Source: Paenibacillus sp. FSL H7-0357
GTDB lineage: Bacteria > Bacillota > Bacilli > Paenibacillales > Paenibacillaceae
Direction: 5' to 3'
NCBI RefSeq assembly: GCF_000758525.1
Contig: NZ_CP009241.1
Location: 806,001-870,000 of the forward strand
DNA: 64,000 bases
The position numbers and the translations under genes were made by a program. Positions 16,170 to 23,692 of this stretch are shown here, piece by piece. The notes below the pieces were generated by a model that searched no databases, was not told where the DNA came from, and saw only the letters and a list, made by a program, of their open reading frames with translations. Numbering within the stretch: the stretch's first letter is position 1; every line of letters starts with the position of its first letter.

Positions 16170-17107
16170 TCTGTACTCGTATCCTCAAGAAAAGTCTGTG
16201 CCTTGGGGAAGTCGTCCTTGTCCACCGCAAGGGTAAAGGCTCCTGCGATGCTCTCCGCATACCGGTCAAGCCCGCCCCATACAACCTCGAAACGGATTCC
16301 CGTAGCTGTGGCGAACCGTGACAGCAGATCATTCCGACCTGGCCGCTGTACGATCTCGAACACTACCTTGTCTTCCGGCTGCCCCGTACCGGGCAACCCG
16401 AGAAGCTCGTCCAGCACCTCAGAGCGGCCCAGGAAAATATCCTGCACGGAACCCGATATCTTCAGTTCCCCCTTGCTCAAGAGAGCCATATCGGTGCAGA
16501 CCTCCTTCACTACCTCCATCTGGTGGGTCACAATCACGATGGTAATGCCCAACTCCTGATTGATTTTCTTCAAAAGCGCCAGGATGGATTTTGTAATATT
16601 GGGATCCAGGGCGCTGGTGGCTTCGTCACACAGCAGAATCTTCGGATTCATGGCCAGGGCTCTGGCAATGGCTACCCGTTGCTTCTGGCCCCCTGAAAGC
16701 TGGTTGGGCCGGGAGTGGATTTTGTCCGACAGCTCCACCAGCCGCAGAAGCTCGTGAATACGCGCATCAGCCTCAGCTTTCTTGTAGTTGTAACACTTCA
16801 TCGGAAACATGATATTTTCATAAACAGTCTTCCGCTCCAACAGGGAAAACTGCTGGAAGATCATGCCGATACCGCTGCGGAACTTGCGGAGTTCGGCACC
16901 ACGCAGCCTGCTGATGTCCGTACCGTTCACCCGCAGGGTCCCCTGTTCGAAGGTTTCCAGCCCGTTGATGCAGCGCAGCAGGGTGGACTTCCCGGCGCCG
17001 CTTATACCTACAAGACCATAAATATCTCCGTCCCCGATGGTTACATTAATGCCCGAGAGTACAGGCTTGTCCCCGAAGGATTTGTATAACTCTTTGATTT
17101 CGATCAT
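16154..17107 (-). CDS. metN: MetN-type ABC transporter ATPase with NIL-like regulatory domain
   Basis: 317 residues. Walker A GISGAGKST at 35-43, the [15 protein letters not shown] signature near 140, Walker B ILLCDEATSALDP and the switch His in VTHQMEVV are all intact. The last 75 residues resemble the NIL domain that gives feedback inhibition by bound substrate in MetN. It is the first gene of a six-gene minus-strand operon. No SAM-I (S-box) riboswitch is apparent in the 310-base leader, and the divergent LacI-family gene is the likely regulator. Confidence 0.92.
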   Translation of the reverse strand: MIEIKELYKSFGDKPVLSGINVTIGDGDIYGLVGISGAGKSTLLRCINGLETFEQGTLRVNGTDISRLRGAELRKFRSGIGMIFQQFSLLERKTVYENIMFPMKCYNYKKAEADARIHELLRLVELSDKIHSRPNQLSGGQKQRVAIARALAMNPKILLCDEATSALDPNITKSILALLKKINQELGITIVIVTHQMEVVKEVCTDMALLSKGELKISGSVQDIFLGRSEVLDELLGLPGTGQPEDKVVFEIVQRPGRNDLLSRFATATGIRFEVVWGGLDRYAESIAGAFTLAVDKDDFPKAQTFLEDTSTEWRRV

Positions 17108-17131
17108 GGCAAAACCCCTTTCACCGTAACA

Positions 17132-17139
17132 ACCGGATA
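17132..17139. promoter_or_regulatory. CCGGATAA half-site near metN start
   Basis: CCGGATAA repeats one half of the palindrome at 17369-17382 and lies just upstream of metN. It could be a second contact for the LacI-type regulator. The rest of 17108-17417 holds AT-rich promoter sequence and no S-box or T-box that I can see. Confidence 0.25.
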
Positions 17140-17368
17140 ACCAGACAACATGGAACCTTCTGCAGCTTTCCGGGGAATAATTCTTGCCGAAACCGTCCTT
17201 TTCCCGTAAAATTATATCGATCTAATTTTGCGAGAAAAAAATTTTGTTCCGTCCGGAAATGATAATCTTAAATGCATATAAGTTTACTGGGGATAATCGT
17301 AGCAGGTGCCTGTGAGCCTGTCAATACTAAATATTATCTGTTTGAAATGTATGCTATACTATTGTAAA

Positions 17369-17382
17369 TTTATCCGGATAAA
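17369..17382. promoter_or_regulatory. Putative LacI-family operator
   Basis: TTTATCCGGATAAA is a perfect 14-bp palindrome with the central CpG usual for LacI-family operators. It lies just downstream of a possible promoter (TTGAAA at 17342, TAAATT at 17365, 17-base spacer) and 36 bases before the regulator gene, so autorepression is likely. Confidence 0.5.
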
Positions 17383-17417
17383 GGAAATGAATCGTACGGA
17401 AAAAGGAGGAATGCGGT

Positions 17418-18464
17418 TTGGCTTCGCGGGACAAGCGGGTTACCCTTCAGGATGTGGCCGATGATGCCGGGGTTTCCCGGGCGACAGCATCGCTGGTCGT
17501 CAGAGGAAGCAAGTCTATTAAGCCCAGCACCCACAAGAAAGTAATAGAATCCATCGAAAAGCTCGGCTATGTGTATGACAGGGTGGCGGCGAGCTTCCGC
17601 TCCCAAAGCTCTTCCACGGTGGGAATCGTGATCACTGATTTTGAAAACCCCTTCTATCATCAGATGCTTACGAAGGTCGAGGATATGCTCTATGAACAGC
17701 AGTTTACTTTCCTGCTGGGCATGTCCTCCGAATCCCGGGAGAAGCAGGAACGGGTGCTGGAAACGATGCTGGAGCACCGGGTATGCGGGATTATTCTGAC
17801 TCCGGTGGTCGACACCCAGCCGACTCTGTTCAACAAGCTGCGCGCCCTGCAAATACCGGCGCTTCTCATGGGGCGGGAGGTAGCGGGCTCCGGCGCGGAT
17901 TATGTGGGAACGGATTACAGACTAGGCTCCCAATTGGCTGTCCGGCATCTGGTAGAGCAGGGACACCGGCGGATCGCCTATATCGGTGGTATGCTTCCCG
18001 GCAATACAGCCTACCAGGAACGGATAGACGGCTACTGCAGCGCCCTGCAGGAATACGGCCTGGAAGTGGACCCCAAGCTCATTATACCTACACCACTGAA
18101 CCGTGAGGGAGGAATCCGCGCCATTCAGGAGGTGCTACAGCTGGAGAACCCGCCGACGGCCTGCTTCTGCCATAATGATATTATTGCCCTTGGCGTCACC
18201 ATCGGCTTGCGGCTCCAAGGTTTTATCCCGGGCGAGCATATGGCCATTGTGGGCTTTGACAATATTCTGGAGACGGAAACGGTGGAGCCTAAGCTGACCA
18301 CAGTATCGGTCTTTCATGACCAATGGGGCGTTGAGGCGGCCCGGCAAATGCTGGACAGGATCGGAGGCTTGCAGAGCGATCCGGTCAAGATCATTATCCC
18401 GCCCAAGCTTATTGTCCGGAAATCCTCCGTTTGCTTCAAGGGCCTGCCGAACTTGAAGGCCTGA
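17418..18464 (+). CDS. LacI-family transcriptional regulator
   Basis: 348 residues. The N-terminal LacI helix-turn-helix is clear (VTLQDVADDAGVSRATASLVVRG), followed by a periplasmic-binding-like effector domain with VGIVITDFENPFYHQML, ICGIILTPV-type strands and VGFDNI near the C-terminus. The start is TTG at 17418, since the ATG at 17411 is out of frame and AAAGGAGGA lies 7 bases before the TTG. It is divergent from the metN operon, the probable target. Confidence 0.9.
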   Translation: MASRDKRVTLQDVADDAGVSRATASLVVRGSKSIKPSTHKKVIESIEKLGYVYDRVAASFRSQSSSTVGIVITDFENPFYHQMLTKVEDMLYEQQFTFLLGMSSESREKQERVLETMLEHRVCGIILTPVVDTQPTLFNKLRALQIPALLMGREVAGSGADYVGTDYRLGSQLAVRHLVEQGHRRIAYIGGMLPGNTAYQERIDGYCSALQEYGLEVDPKLIIPTPLNREGGIRAIQEVLQLENPPTACFCHNDIIALGVTIGLRLQGFIPGEHMAIVGFDNILETETVEPKLTTVSVFHDQWGVEAARQMLDRIGGLQSDPVKIIIPPKLIVRKSSVCFKGLPNLKA

Positions 18465-18550
18465 GCCCAATTCCAGGCGGGTTTGACACACTCGGAAGAT
18501 ACCATTTCCATTTTGAAGTATAATAGGATGGAAAATGGAGGGGAATGGCG

Positions 18551-19264
18551 ATGAACGATGCGATATTGATTATAGAAGATGAAGCAGGAATTGCCTGCAT
18601 GCTGGAACTGCTGCTGTCCAGGGAAGGGTATTCTTCCGTCCTTACCGCTTCTACCGGGGCGGAGGCGATGAGCCTGATGGACAGCCGGGAACCGGATATA
18701 ATTTTACTGGATGTGATGCTCCCGGACTGTAACGGCTTCGAGCTGTGTCTGGAGCTGCGCAAAAAAACAAACGCCCCGATCTTATTCCTGACTTCGCGGG
18801 CTGCCGATTATGACAAGCTGACCGGATTTGCGATGGGCGGGGACGATTATATTACCAAGCCGTTCAACTCTCTGGAGGTGGTGGCCCGGATCAAAGCCCA
18901 GCTTGCCAGAAGAAGACTGTATCAGCAGGAGGCTCCATCTGCCTGTTACACTTTCGCTGATTTTGAAATCAGCAAGGATACCGGCGGGCTGACGGTACGC
19001 GGCCAGCAGCTTCACTGTACGGCTAAGGAGTTTGCGCTGCTGCTGTTTTTTGCCGAGCATCCGAGCCGCCTATTCACAACGGCCCAGCTCTATGAACAGG
19101 TCTGGGGTGAAATGCAGCTGGGCGATGAGAAAACGGTTGTTATTTATATTTCCAAAATCAGAAACAAAATAGAGCAGGACCCGAAGCAGCCTCGTTACAT
19201 TGTCAATTTCCGTGGGTTAGGCTACAAATTTATTCCGAACCCCGTACCGACTGGTCAAATATGA
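18551..19264 (+). CDS. OmpR/PhoB-type response regulator
   Basis: About 237 residues. The receiver domain has the phospho-acceptor Asp54 in ILLDVMLP and the conserved Lys in ITKPFNSLE. A C-terminal winged helix follows (CTAKEFALLLFFAEHP, VWGE, VYISKIRNKIE, YIVNFRGLGYKF). The ATG at 18551 is preferred over the one at 18545 because GGAGGGG spacing is then 7 bases. It overlaps the kinase gene by 4 bases. Together with the exporter downstream it resembles lantibiotic- or bacitracin-response systems. Confidence 0.9.
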   Translation: MNDAILIIEDEAGIACMLELLLSREGYSSVLTASTGAEAMSLMDSREPDIILLDVMLPDCNGFELCLELRKKTNAPILFLTSRAADYDKLTGFAMGGDDYITKPFNSLEVVARIKAQLARRRLYQQEAPSACYTFADFEISKDTGGLTVRGQQLHCTAKEFALLLFFAEHPSRLFTTAQLYEQVWGEMQLGDEKTVVIYISKIRNKIEQDPKQPRYIVNFRGLGYKFIPNPVPTGQI

Positions 19265-20358
19265 AAGGGATCGTTCGTGTTGGCTTGCGGCTGCTGCTTT
19301 TTTTGCTTGCCCTGGGTATAGGTGTTATCGCCGCCTGGCTTGTTCTGTTTATCCTTTTTATTTTTATGCGGCAAATGGTTCCATGGCTGAAGGGAATTGA
19401 GTACATACAGTTTCAAATCTGGAGTTTCCTGATCGTGTGCTTGGCTGCGCTTGTCTTCTATCTGTGGAGCCTGACGAAATCGATTTTTTATATGCTGACC
19501 TGGCTGAAGCTGCTGGCAAAAGGTCACTATGCCGAGCCTCCGCGGAGCAATTGGCTCGGCCGCCCCATTCCCGGAAATCAGCTCACGCTGCCCTATGCTC
19601 TCTTTAAAGAAATAATCGGACAGTTGTCCACGTTGACCCTTGCACTGCAGCGAACGGAGAAAGAAAGACATGAATTGGATGAGAAGCGCAAAAGCTGGAT
19701 TGCGGGCGTGCGGCATGATCTGAAAACCCCGTTGGCCTATATTCGCGGTTACAGCTCCATGATTGCAGCCGCTGATCAATATGCGTGGTCTACTGCGGAA
19801 ATAATCCAGTTCGGCTCCTTAATGGAACAAAAGACGATCCAGGTAGAGCAGCTTATTGAAGATATGAATGCTTTCTATCAACTGGACGGCAGCGAGGTTC
19901 CGCTCTCGCGGGAATCTACGGAGATGGCAGGATTTATCAGGCAGATCGTTACCGATGTCGCTGATCATCCGCTGGCTGCACAGCATACCTTTGCCTTCAA
20001 TACGGACGGGGAGAAATGCCTTGATATCGATCAACGCATGATTCGGCGGGCGCTGCACAATTTGCTGTGGAATGCCGTGGTTCACAATCCCGCGGGGTGC
20101 CATATTGAAACCGGGCTACGCTGGGATCAGTATGGACTGACGGTTGAGATTCGCGACAATGGGACGGGAATCGATGCGGCGGCGCTAGAGCGGCTAAACG
20201 CAACGGAGGACAATATGCTGTCGGCGCGGGCCAGATTGGCGGGCTCCGGCCTGGGCATGGCGCTGGCAAAGGGGTTTGTAACAAGGCATGGCGGCAAAAT
20301 GGCTGTACATAGCAAACCGCAGCAAGGAACGCAAATCACACTTTTTTTTCTTTATTGA
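19261..20358 (+). CDS. Sensor histidine kinase (short-sensor, peptide-antibiotic type)
   Basis: 365 residues. Two transmembrane helices (about 8-37 and 50-78) have almost no extracellular loop. The H-box is RHDLKTPLAYIRG with His152, followed by an HATPase domain with N-box LHNLLWNAVVHNP, DNGTGID and SGLGMALAKG. Kinases without a sensor domain next to ABC exporters usually rely on the transporter to sense the peptide. A terminator follows, so the exporter has its own promoter. Confidence 0.9.
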   Translation: MKGIVRVGLRLLLFLLALGIGVIAAWLVLFILFIFMRQMVPWLKGIEYIQFQIWSFLIVCLAALVFYLWSLTKSIFYMLTWLKLLAKGHYAEPPRSNWLGRPIPGNQLTLPYALFKEIIGQLSTLTLALQRTEKERHELDEKRKSWIAGVRHDLKTPLAYIRGYSSMIAAADQYAWSTAEIIQFGSLMEQKTIQVEQLIEDMNAFYQLDGSEVPLSRESTEMAGFIRQIVTDVADHPLAAQHTFAFNTDGEKCLDIDQRMIRRALHNLLWNAVVHNPAGCHIETGLRWDQYGLTVEIRDNGTGIDAAALERLNATEDNMLSARARLAGSGLGMALAKGFVTRHGGKMAVHSKPQQGTQITLFFLY

Positions 20359-20361
20359 ATG

Positions 20362-20404
20362 CAGGCCGGACATCCACTTTTTTGTGGTGTTGGCCTGTTT
20401 TTTT
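20362..20404 (+). terminator. Terminator after kinase gene
   Basis: CAGGCC/GGCCTG with an inner CCAC/GTGG stem is followed by seven T. It separates the two-component genes from the ABC genes. Confidence 0.75.
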
Positions 20405-20487
20405 ACGTAATTTTTACTTTTCTTTACCCTGCTGCTACTTCCAGCGCCTATTATTGTCCCTATATCAAAGATATGAGGTGACAGGAG

Positions 20488-21399
20488 ATGCCACAACTTA
20501 TAGTGGAGACAAAAGGGCTGACCCGCCGCTTCGGCGAGCAAGTGTCGGTGAATGAGGTAAACCTGGAGGTTCCCGAGGGGAAAATATACGGTTTTCTAGG
20601 GCCGAACGGTGCAGGGAAAACTACAACGATCAAAATGCTGCTGGGTTTGCTCCGGGCAGATAGCGGGACGATCCGTATTTTTGGACAAGAGATGCCGGGC
20701 AACAGTCAGGAGATTTTACGCAAGGTAGGCTCATTAGTAGAGAACCCATCCTATTACGGGCATTTGACCGGGTACAAAAATTTGAAAATACTAAGCACAC
20801 TGCTGAAGCTGCCTGACCGGCGCATCGGTGAGGTGCTGGAAATTGTGCGGCTGACGTCAAGTGCAAACCGTAAAGTGAGCGGATATTCCCTCGGTATGAA
20901 GCAGCGGCTCGGCATAGCAGCAGCCTTGCTGCGGGATCCGCAGCTGCTGATTCTGGATGAGCCGACCAACGGCCTGGATCCGGCCGGTATTCAAGAAATA
21001 CGGCATCTGATGCTGTCACTGGCCCATGATCAGGGAATGACGATCATGCTGTCCAGTCATCTGCTGAGCGAGGTGGATACGATTGCAGATGAGATCGGGA
21101 TTATCAGCAGCGGCAAACTCGTCTATCAGGGAGCACTGGAAATGCTGGAGCGGCGCAGGGGCAAAGTCATGGGATTTGCAGTGGAGCGCCCGGAGGAAGC
21201 GCTTCGCACGCTAATGCTGCAAGGATTTGCCGTGGAGCGGGAAGGCAATATGCTGTCAATTTCAGCAGAGAATGTCAGTATGTCGCAGGCAGAATTGTTC
21301 AAACTGCTGGGCCCTTACGGGATTATGAATGTACGGGAAAGCAGCAAATCGCTGGAAGAGCTGTTCATGGAGTTGACCGGAAAAGGAGTCAGCTTATGA
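20488..21399 (+). CDS. ABC transporter ATPase, LanF/BcrA type
   Basis: 303 residues. Walker A is GPNGAGKTT, the signature region YSLGMKQRLGIAAALL, and Walker B LLILDEPTNGLDP. The Q-loop reads VENPSYY with Glu in place of Gln, the E-loop reported for LanF and BcrA immunity ATPases. It would drive removal of a peptide antibiotic from the membrane. Its end overlaps the first permease by 4 bases (ATGA). Confidence 0.9.
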   Translation: MPQLIVETKGLTRRFGEQVSVNEVNLEVPEGKIYGFLGPNGAGKTTTIKMLLGLLRADSGTIRIFGQEMPGNSQEILRKVGSLVENPSYYGHLTGYKNLKILSTLLKLPDRRIGEVLEIVRLTSSANRKVSGYSLGMKQRLGIAAALLRDPQLLILDEPTNGLDPAGIQEIRHLMLSLAHDQGMTIMLSSHLLSEVDTIADEIGIISSGKLVYQGALEMLERRRGKVMGFAVERPEEALRTLMLQGFAVEREGNMLSISAENVSMSQAELFKLLGPYGIMNVRESSKSLEELFMELTGKGVSL

Positions 21400-22103
21400 T
21401 GTGGCGGGCCTTGCGGGCCGAAGGCATGAGGCTCAAACCTGCGGCCCGCTGGCTGCCGGTTATCAGCGCCGGGCTGTTCATCGCATTTATGTCGCTGGAA
21501 TGGTATCTCTATTTCAAAGGCCCGGCAGGGGTATACAGCGTATTTAATGTGATGTATATGTTTCTAGGTTTCGTATTGCTGCTAAATACCGCGTTACTCA
21601 CGGGTATGATTGCCGGTTTGGAACACGAATCCAATAGTTGGAAGCAGCTGCTGACCCTGCCTGTTTCCCGCTCTGTTCTTTATTGGGCCAAGGCGCTGTG
21701 GGTTCTTTTTCTGCTGTTGTGTACGGCCTTGCTGATTATTGCCGGCCTGACCCTGCTCTGGATTTGCTACACTTCCGAACCGCTGCCGTTCCAGCTTCTA
21801 ATCAAGCAAATTATGTACAGCTTTCTCGCATCAACTGCGGTGCTGGGGCTGCAGATGTGGCTGTCTGTCCAATTCTCGAACCCGGCCATTCCGATGTCCA
21901 TCGGCTTCCTGGGCGCTGTTTCTGGCCTATTCATAGCGCGGGACAGCGGAGCAGCATTGTGGACCTGGCTGTGGCCATGGGCCTATCCGACGATGTCCAG
22001 TCCGTTCATGGCACATCCCGAGAGGTGGATTGGCATCAGTGCAGGCCTGGGAACGGTGCTGCTAGCCGCCGGGGCCCTGCATTTTAAAAACAAACAATTT
22101 TAA
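21396..22103 (+). CDS. ABC-2 permease, LanE/MutE type
   Basis: 235 residues with six hydrophobic segments and a small-subunit layout typical of lantibiotic-immunity permeases: an early HESNSWKQLLTLPVSRSVLYWAK loop between helices 2 and 3. It works with the second permease and the E-loop ATPase. It is coupled to the ATPase by overlapping stop and start. Confidence 0.85.
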   Translation: MMWRALRAEGMRLKPAARWLPVISAGLFIAFMSLEWYLYFKGPAGVYSVFNVMYMFLGFVLLLNTALLTGMIAGLEHESNSWKQLLTLPVSRSVLYWAKALWVLFLLLCTALLIIAGLTLLWICYTSEPLPFQLLIKQIMYSFLASTAVLGLQMWLSVQFSNPAIPMSIGFLGAVSGLFIARDSGAALWTWLWPWAYPTMSSPFMAHPERWIGISAGLGTVLLAAGALHFKNKQF

Positions 22104-22120
22104 TTAACAGGGGTGTGATT

Positions 22121-22855
22121 ATGGAAAATTTGATGAAAGCCGAACGAATGAAGCTGCAGTATCCCGTCATCTTCATCCTGTTCCTCCTCGGTGCGCTGGG
22201 AACTGTGATGCTCGGAATGAATAGTTTAAATTCGGAAAATTTTGTCGGTTTTTTTGAGCGCGGATGGAAAACCTTTTATCTGCATATGGCCAGCTTTCAC
22301 GGTTTGTTTTTTTATCCGCTTTATGCCGGGGTACTAGCTTCTTTTATCTGCCGTTATGAGCATACAAACGGGGGCTGGAAGCAACTGTTTTGTCTGCCCA
22401 TTCCCCGTTCCCGTGTCTATTATGCCAAATTGGGAACGCTGATGCTGCTGATGGGGTTGATTCAACTGCTTTTTGCCGGATCCTATCTGCTCGCGGGAGA
22501 ACTGCTTCAATTGGGGAACGATTTGGATTTTACCGAATTGATCATCGGTACGGTTGGGGGATGGCTGGCTATACTGCCGTTTGCGGCGCTGCAGTTATGG
22601 GTGTCCATGCGCTTGAAGTCGTTTGTTTCCTCCTTGATTTTATCGGCTTCGATCGTGATAGCCAACATTGTGCTTACCGGGCTTCATGCTTCGATCGGCG
22701 CCTGGTTTCCTTCTACAACGGCCTATTACGCAATGTATCCCAGGGGGACGGCTTTGTCGCCCCGGCTGGATGTGATCCCGTTCATTCTCATTGTGGCCGT
22801 AACCTCTGCTGTTTACATCTGGGCGGGGCGCCGTTCGCTTATGCGCAGGGCCTAG
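22121..22855 (+). CDS. ABC-2 permease, LanG/MutG type
   Basis: About 244 residues from the ATG at 22121 (AGGGG 7 bases upstream). It has six membrane helices and a cytoplasmic loop YEHTNGGWKQLFCLPIPRSRVYYAKL that parallels the loop in the preceding permease, so the two are homologous subunits of one exporter. No lanthipeptide precursor or modification enzyme lies nearby, so this is probably a stand-alone defence module. Confidence 0.87.
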   Translation: MENLMKAERMKLQYPVIFILFLLGALGTVMLGMNSLNSENFVGFFERGWKTFYLHMASFHGLFFYPLYAGVLASFICRYEHTNGGWKQLFCLPIPRSRVYYAKLGTLMLLMGLIQLLFAGSYLLAGELLQLGNDLDFTELIIGTVGGWLAILPFAALQLWVSMRLKSFVSSLILSASIVIANIVLTGLHASIGAWFPSTTAYYAMYPRGTALSPRLDVIPFILIVAVTSAVYIWAGRRSLMRRA

Positions 22856-22866
22856 CTTTTTGGACA

Positions 22867-22908
22867 AGACAAACTCCTGAGTTCCATTAGGAACAAAGGA
22901 GTTTGTCT
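22867..22908 (+). terminator. Hairpin after exporter operon
   Basis: AGACAAACTCCT and AGGAGTTTGTCT pair over 12 bp, with a GTTCC/GGAAC inner stem. There is no long T-run after it, so its strength is uncertain. Confidence 0.6.
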
Positions 22909-22944
22909 GCGAATAAGGCCTCGTATTAACTGTGTTTGTAAAGC

Positions 22945-23268
22945 TTATAAAACTTTATCAAAGTGGCGTAAGGAAAATAATTCAATTGCATTTCGCAAAA
23001 AAATTGCAATTAACGAATATTGCAACACTCTATCAAGACCAATACTAAATTGAATATCGAAGATTGTTGTTATAATAATTCCAATGCAAATTGCAAAGCC
23101 AAGTGCACTATAGTAGTGCATTGCCACGTGGTTCGCCTTATTCTGAACCAATTGCCAACGTTCATCATTTCTATATTCTTTCACTTTTACAGCTTGGAAG
23201 CATGGAAGGGCAATAGTGCATATACCTAATACGACCAACACCACTAACATTACGAATTGATAAATCAT
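22945..23268 (-). CDS. Small membrane protein, DUF2178-like
   Basis: 107 residues with three hydrophobic helices (about 2-22, 50-72 and 78-96). A charged loop, EYRNDERWQLVQNKANHVA, has the DER motif of DUF2178-type proteins. Its ATG overlaps the stop of the upstream small HTH gene by one base, the usual pairing of such membrane proteins with YozG-type regulators. The function is unknown. It may modulate the regulator or belong to an uncharacterised stress pair. Confidence 0.75.
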   Translation of the reverse strand: MIYQFVMLVVLVVLGICTIALPCFQAVKVKEYRNDERWQLVQNKANHVAMHYYSALGFAICIGIIITTIFDIQFSIGLDRVLQYSLIAIFLRNAIELFSLRHFDKVL

Positions 23269-23474
23269 TATTTTTCATCCTCCTCAAGTACAAATACTTC
23301 ATTGATAGATACATTAAATGCTTTGGCAATTTTGAAAGCCAACTCCAACGAAGGTGTATATTTATATTTTTCAATGGATATAACTGCTTGTCGTGAAATC
23401 CCGACATGTTCTGCCAAATCAGCCTGTGTCCAGTCTCGTTCAGCTCTCAAAACTTTAATACGATTATTAACCAA
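23268..23474 (-). CDS. Small XRE/Cro-type regulator (YozG-like)
   Basis: 68 residues from a TTG at 23474, chosen because AGGAAGGAG lies 9 bases upstream. The frame is open to a TTG at 23504. It is almost entirely one helix-turn-helix: NRIKVLRAERDWTQADLAEHVGISRQAVISIEKYKYTPSLELAFKIAKAFNVSINEVF. It is translationally coupled to the small membrane protein. Its promoter carries two matching inverted repeats, so it very likely represses itself. Confidence 0.88.
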   Translation of the reverse strand: MVNNRIKVLRAERDWTQADLAEHVGISRQAVISIEKYKYTPSLELAFKIAKAFNVSINEVFVLEEDEK

Positions 23475-23495
23475 TGTAATGAACTCCTTCCTATA

Positions 23496-23547
23496 TGTAA
23501 TCAACCAATTACATTATCATTGTAACGACCTAGTTACATATTGTCAA
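23496..23547 (-). promoter_or_regulatory. Promoter with two TGTAA-N8-TTACA operators
   Basis: On the minus strand TTGACA (23547-23542) and TACAAT (23524-23519) have a 17-base spacer. The perfect dyad TGTAAC-N6-GTTACA (23521-23538) covers the spacer and overlaps the -10 box. A second dyad, TGTAAT-N6-ATTACA (23496-23513), lies 25 bp downstream by centre spacing. This is a classic autorepression layout for the adjacent XRE protein. Confidence 0.7.
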
Positions 23548-23692
23548 TAAAAGGATACATTATAGATGAAATAATCTAATGAATTTTTGCCGATGCAATA
23601 GAAAGCATGGTATGAGATTTTTTTAAAGGGTATGGATAGATATATATAGAATAAAGTTTGGATGGAACAACAACAGGTGAAGGAGGGGACTT

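Noticed and set aside
15693..16559. 288-codon plus-strand frame over metI/metN
   Set aside because: Antisense to two recognised transporter genes. The product is low-complexity and charged, with no start signals.
17108..17417. SAM (S-box) or T-box riboswitch before metN
   Set aside because: I looked for the conserved kink-turn and terminator/antiterminator stems or a T-box GGTGG element and found none. A covariance search would be decisive.
20405..23000. Lanthipeptide precursor near the LanFEG-like genes
   Set aside because: No small Ser/Thr/Cys-rich frame with a leader and no LanB/LanC/LanM gene is visible.
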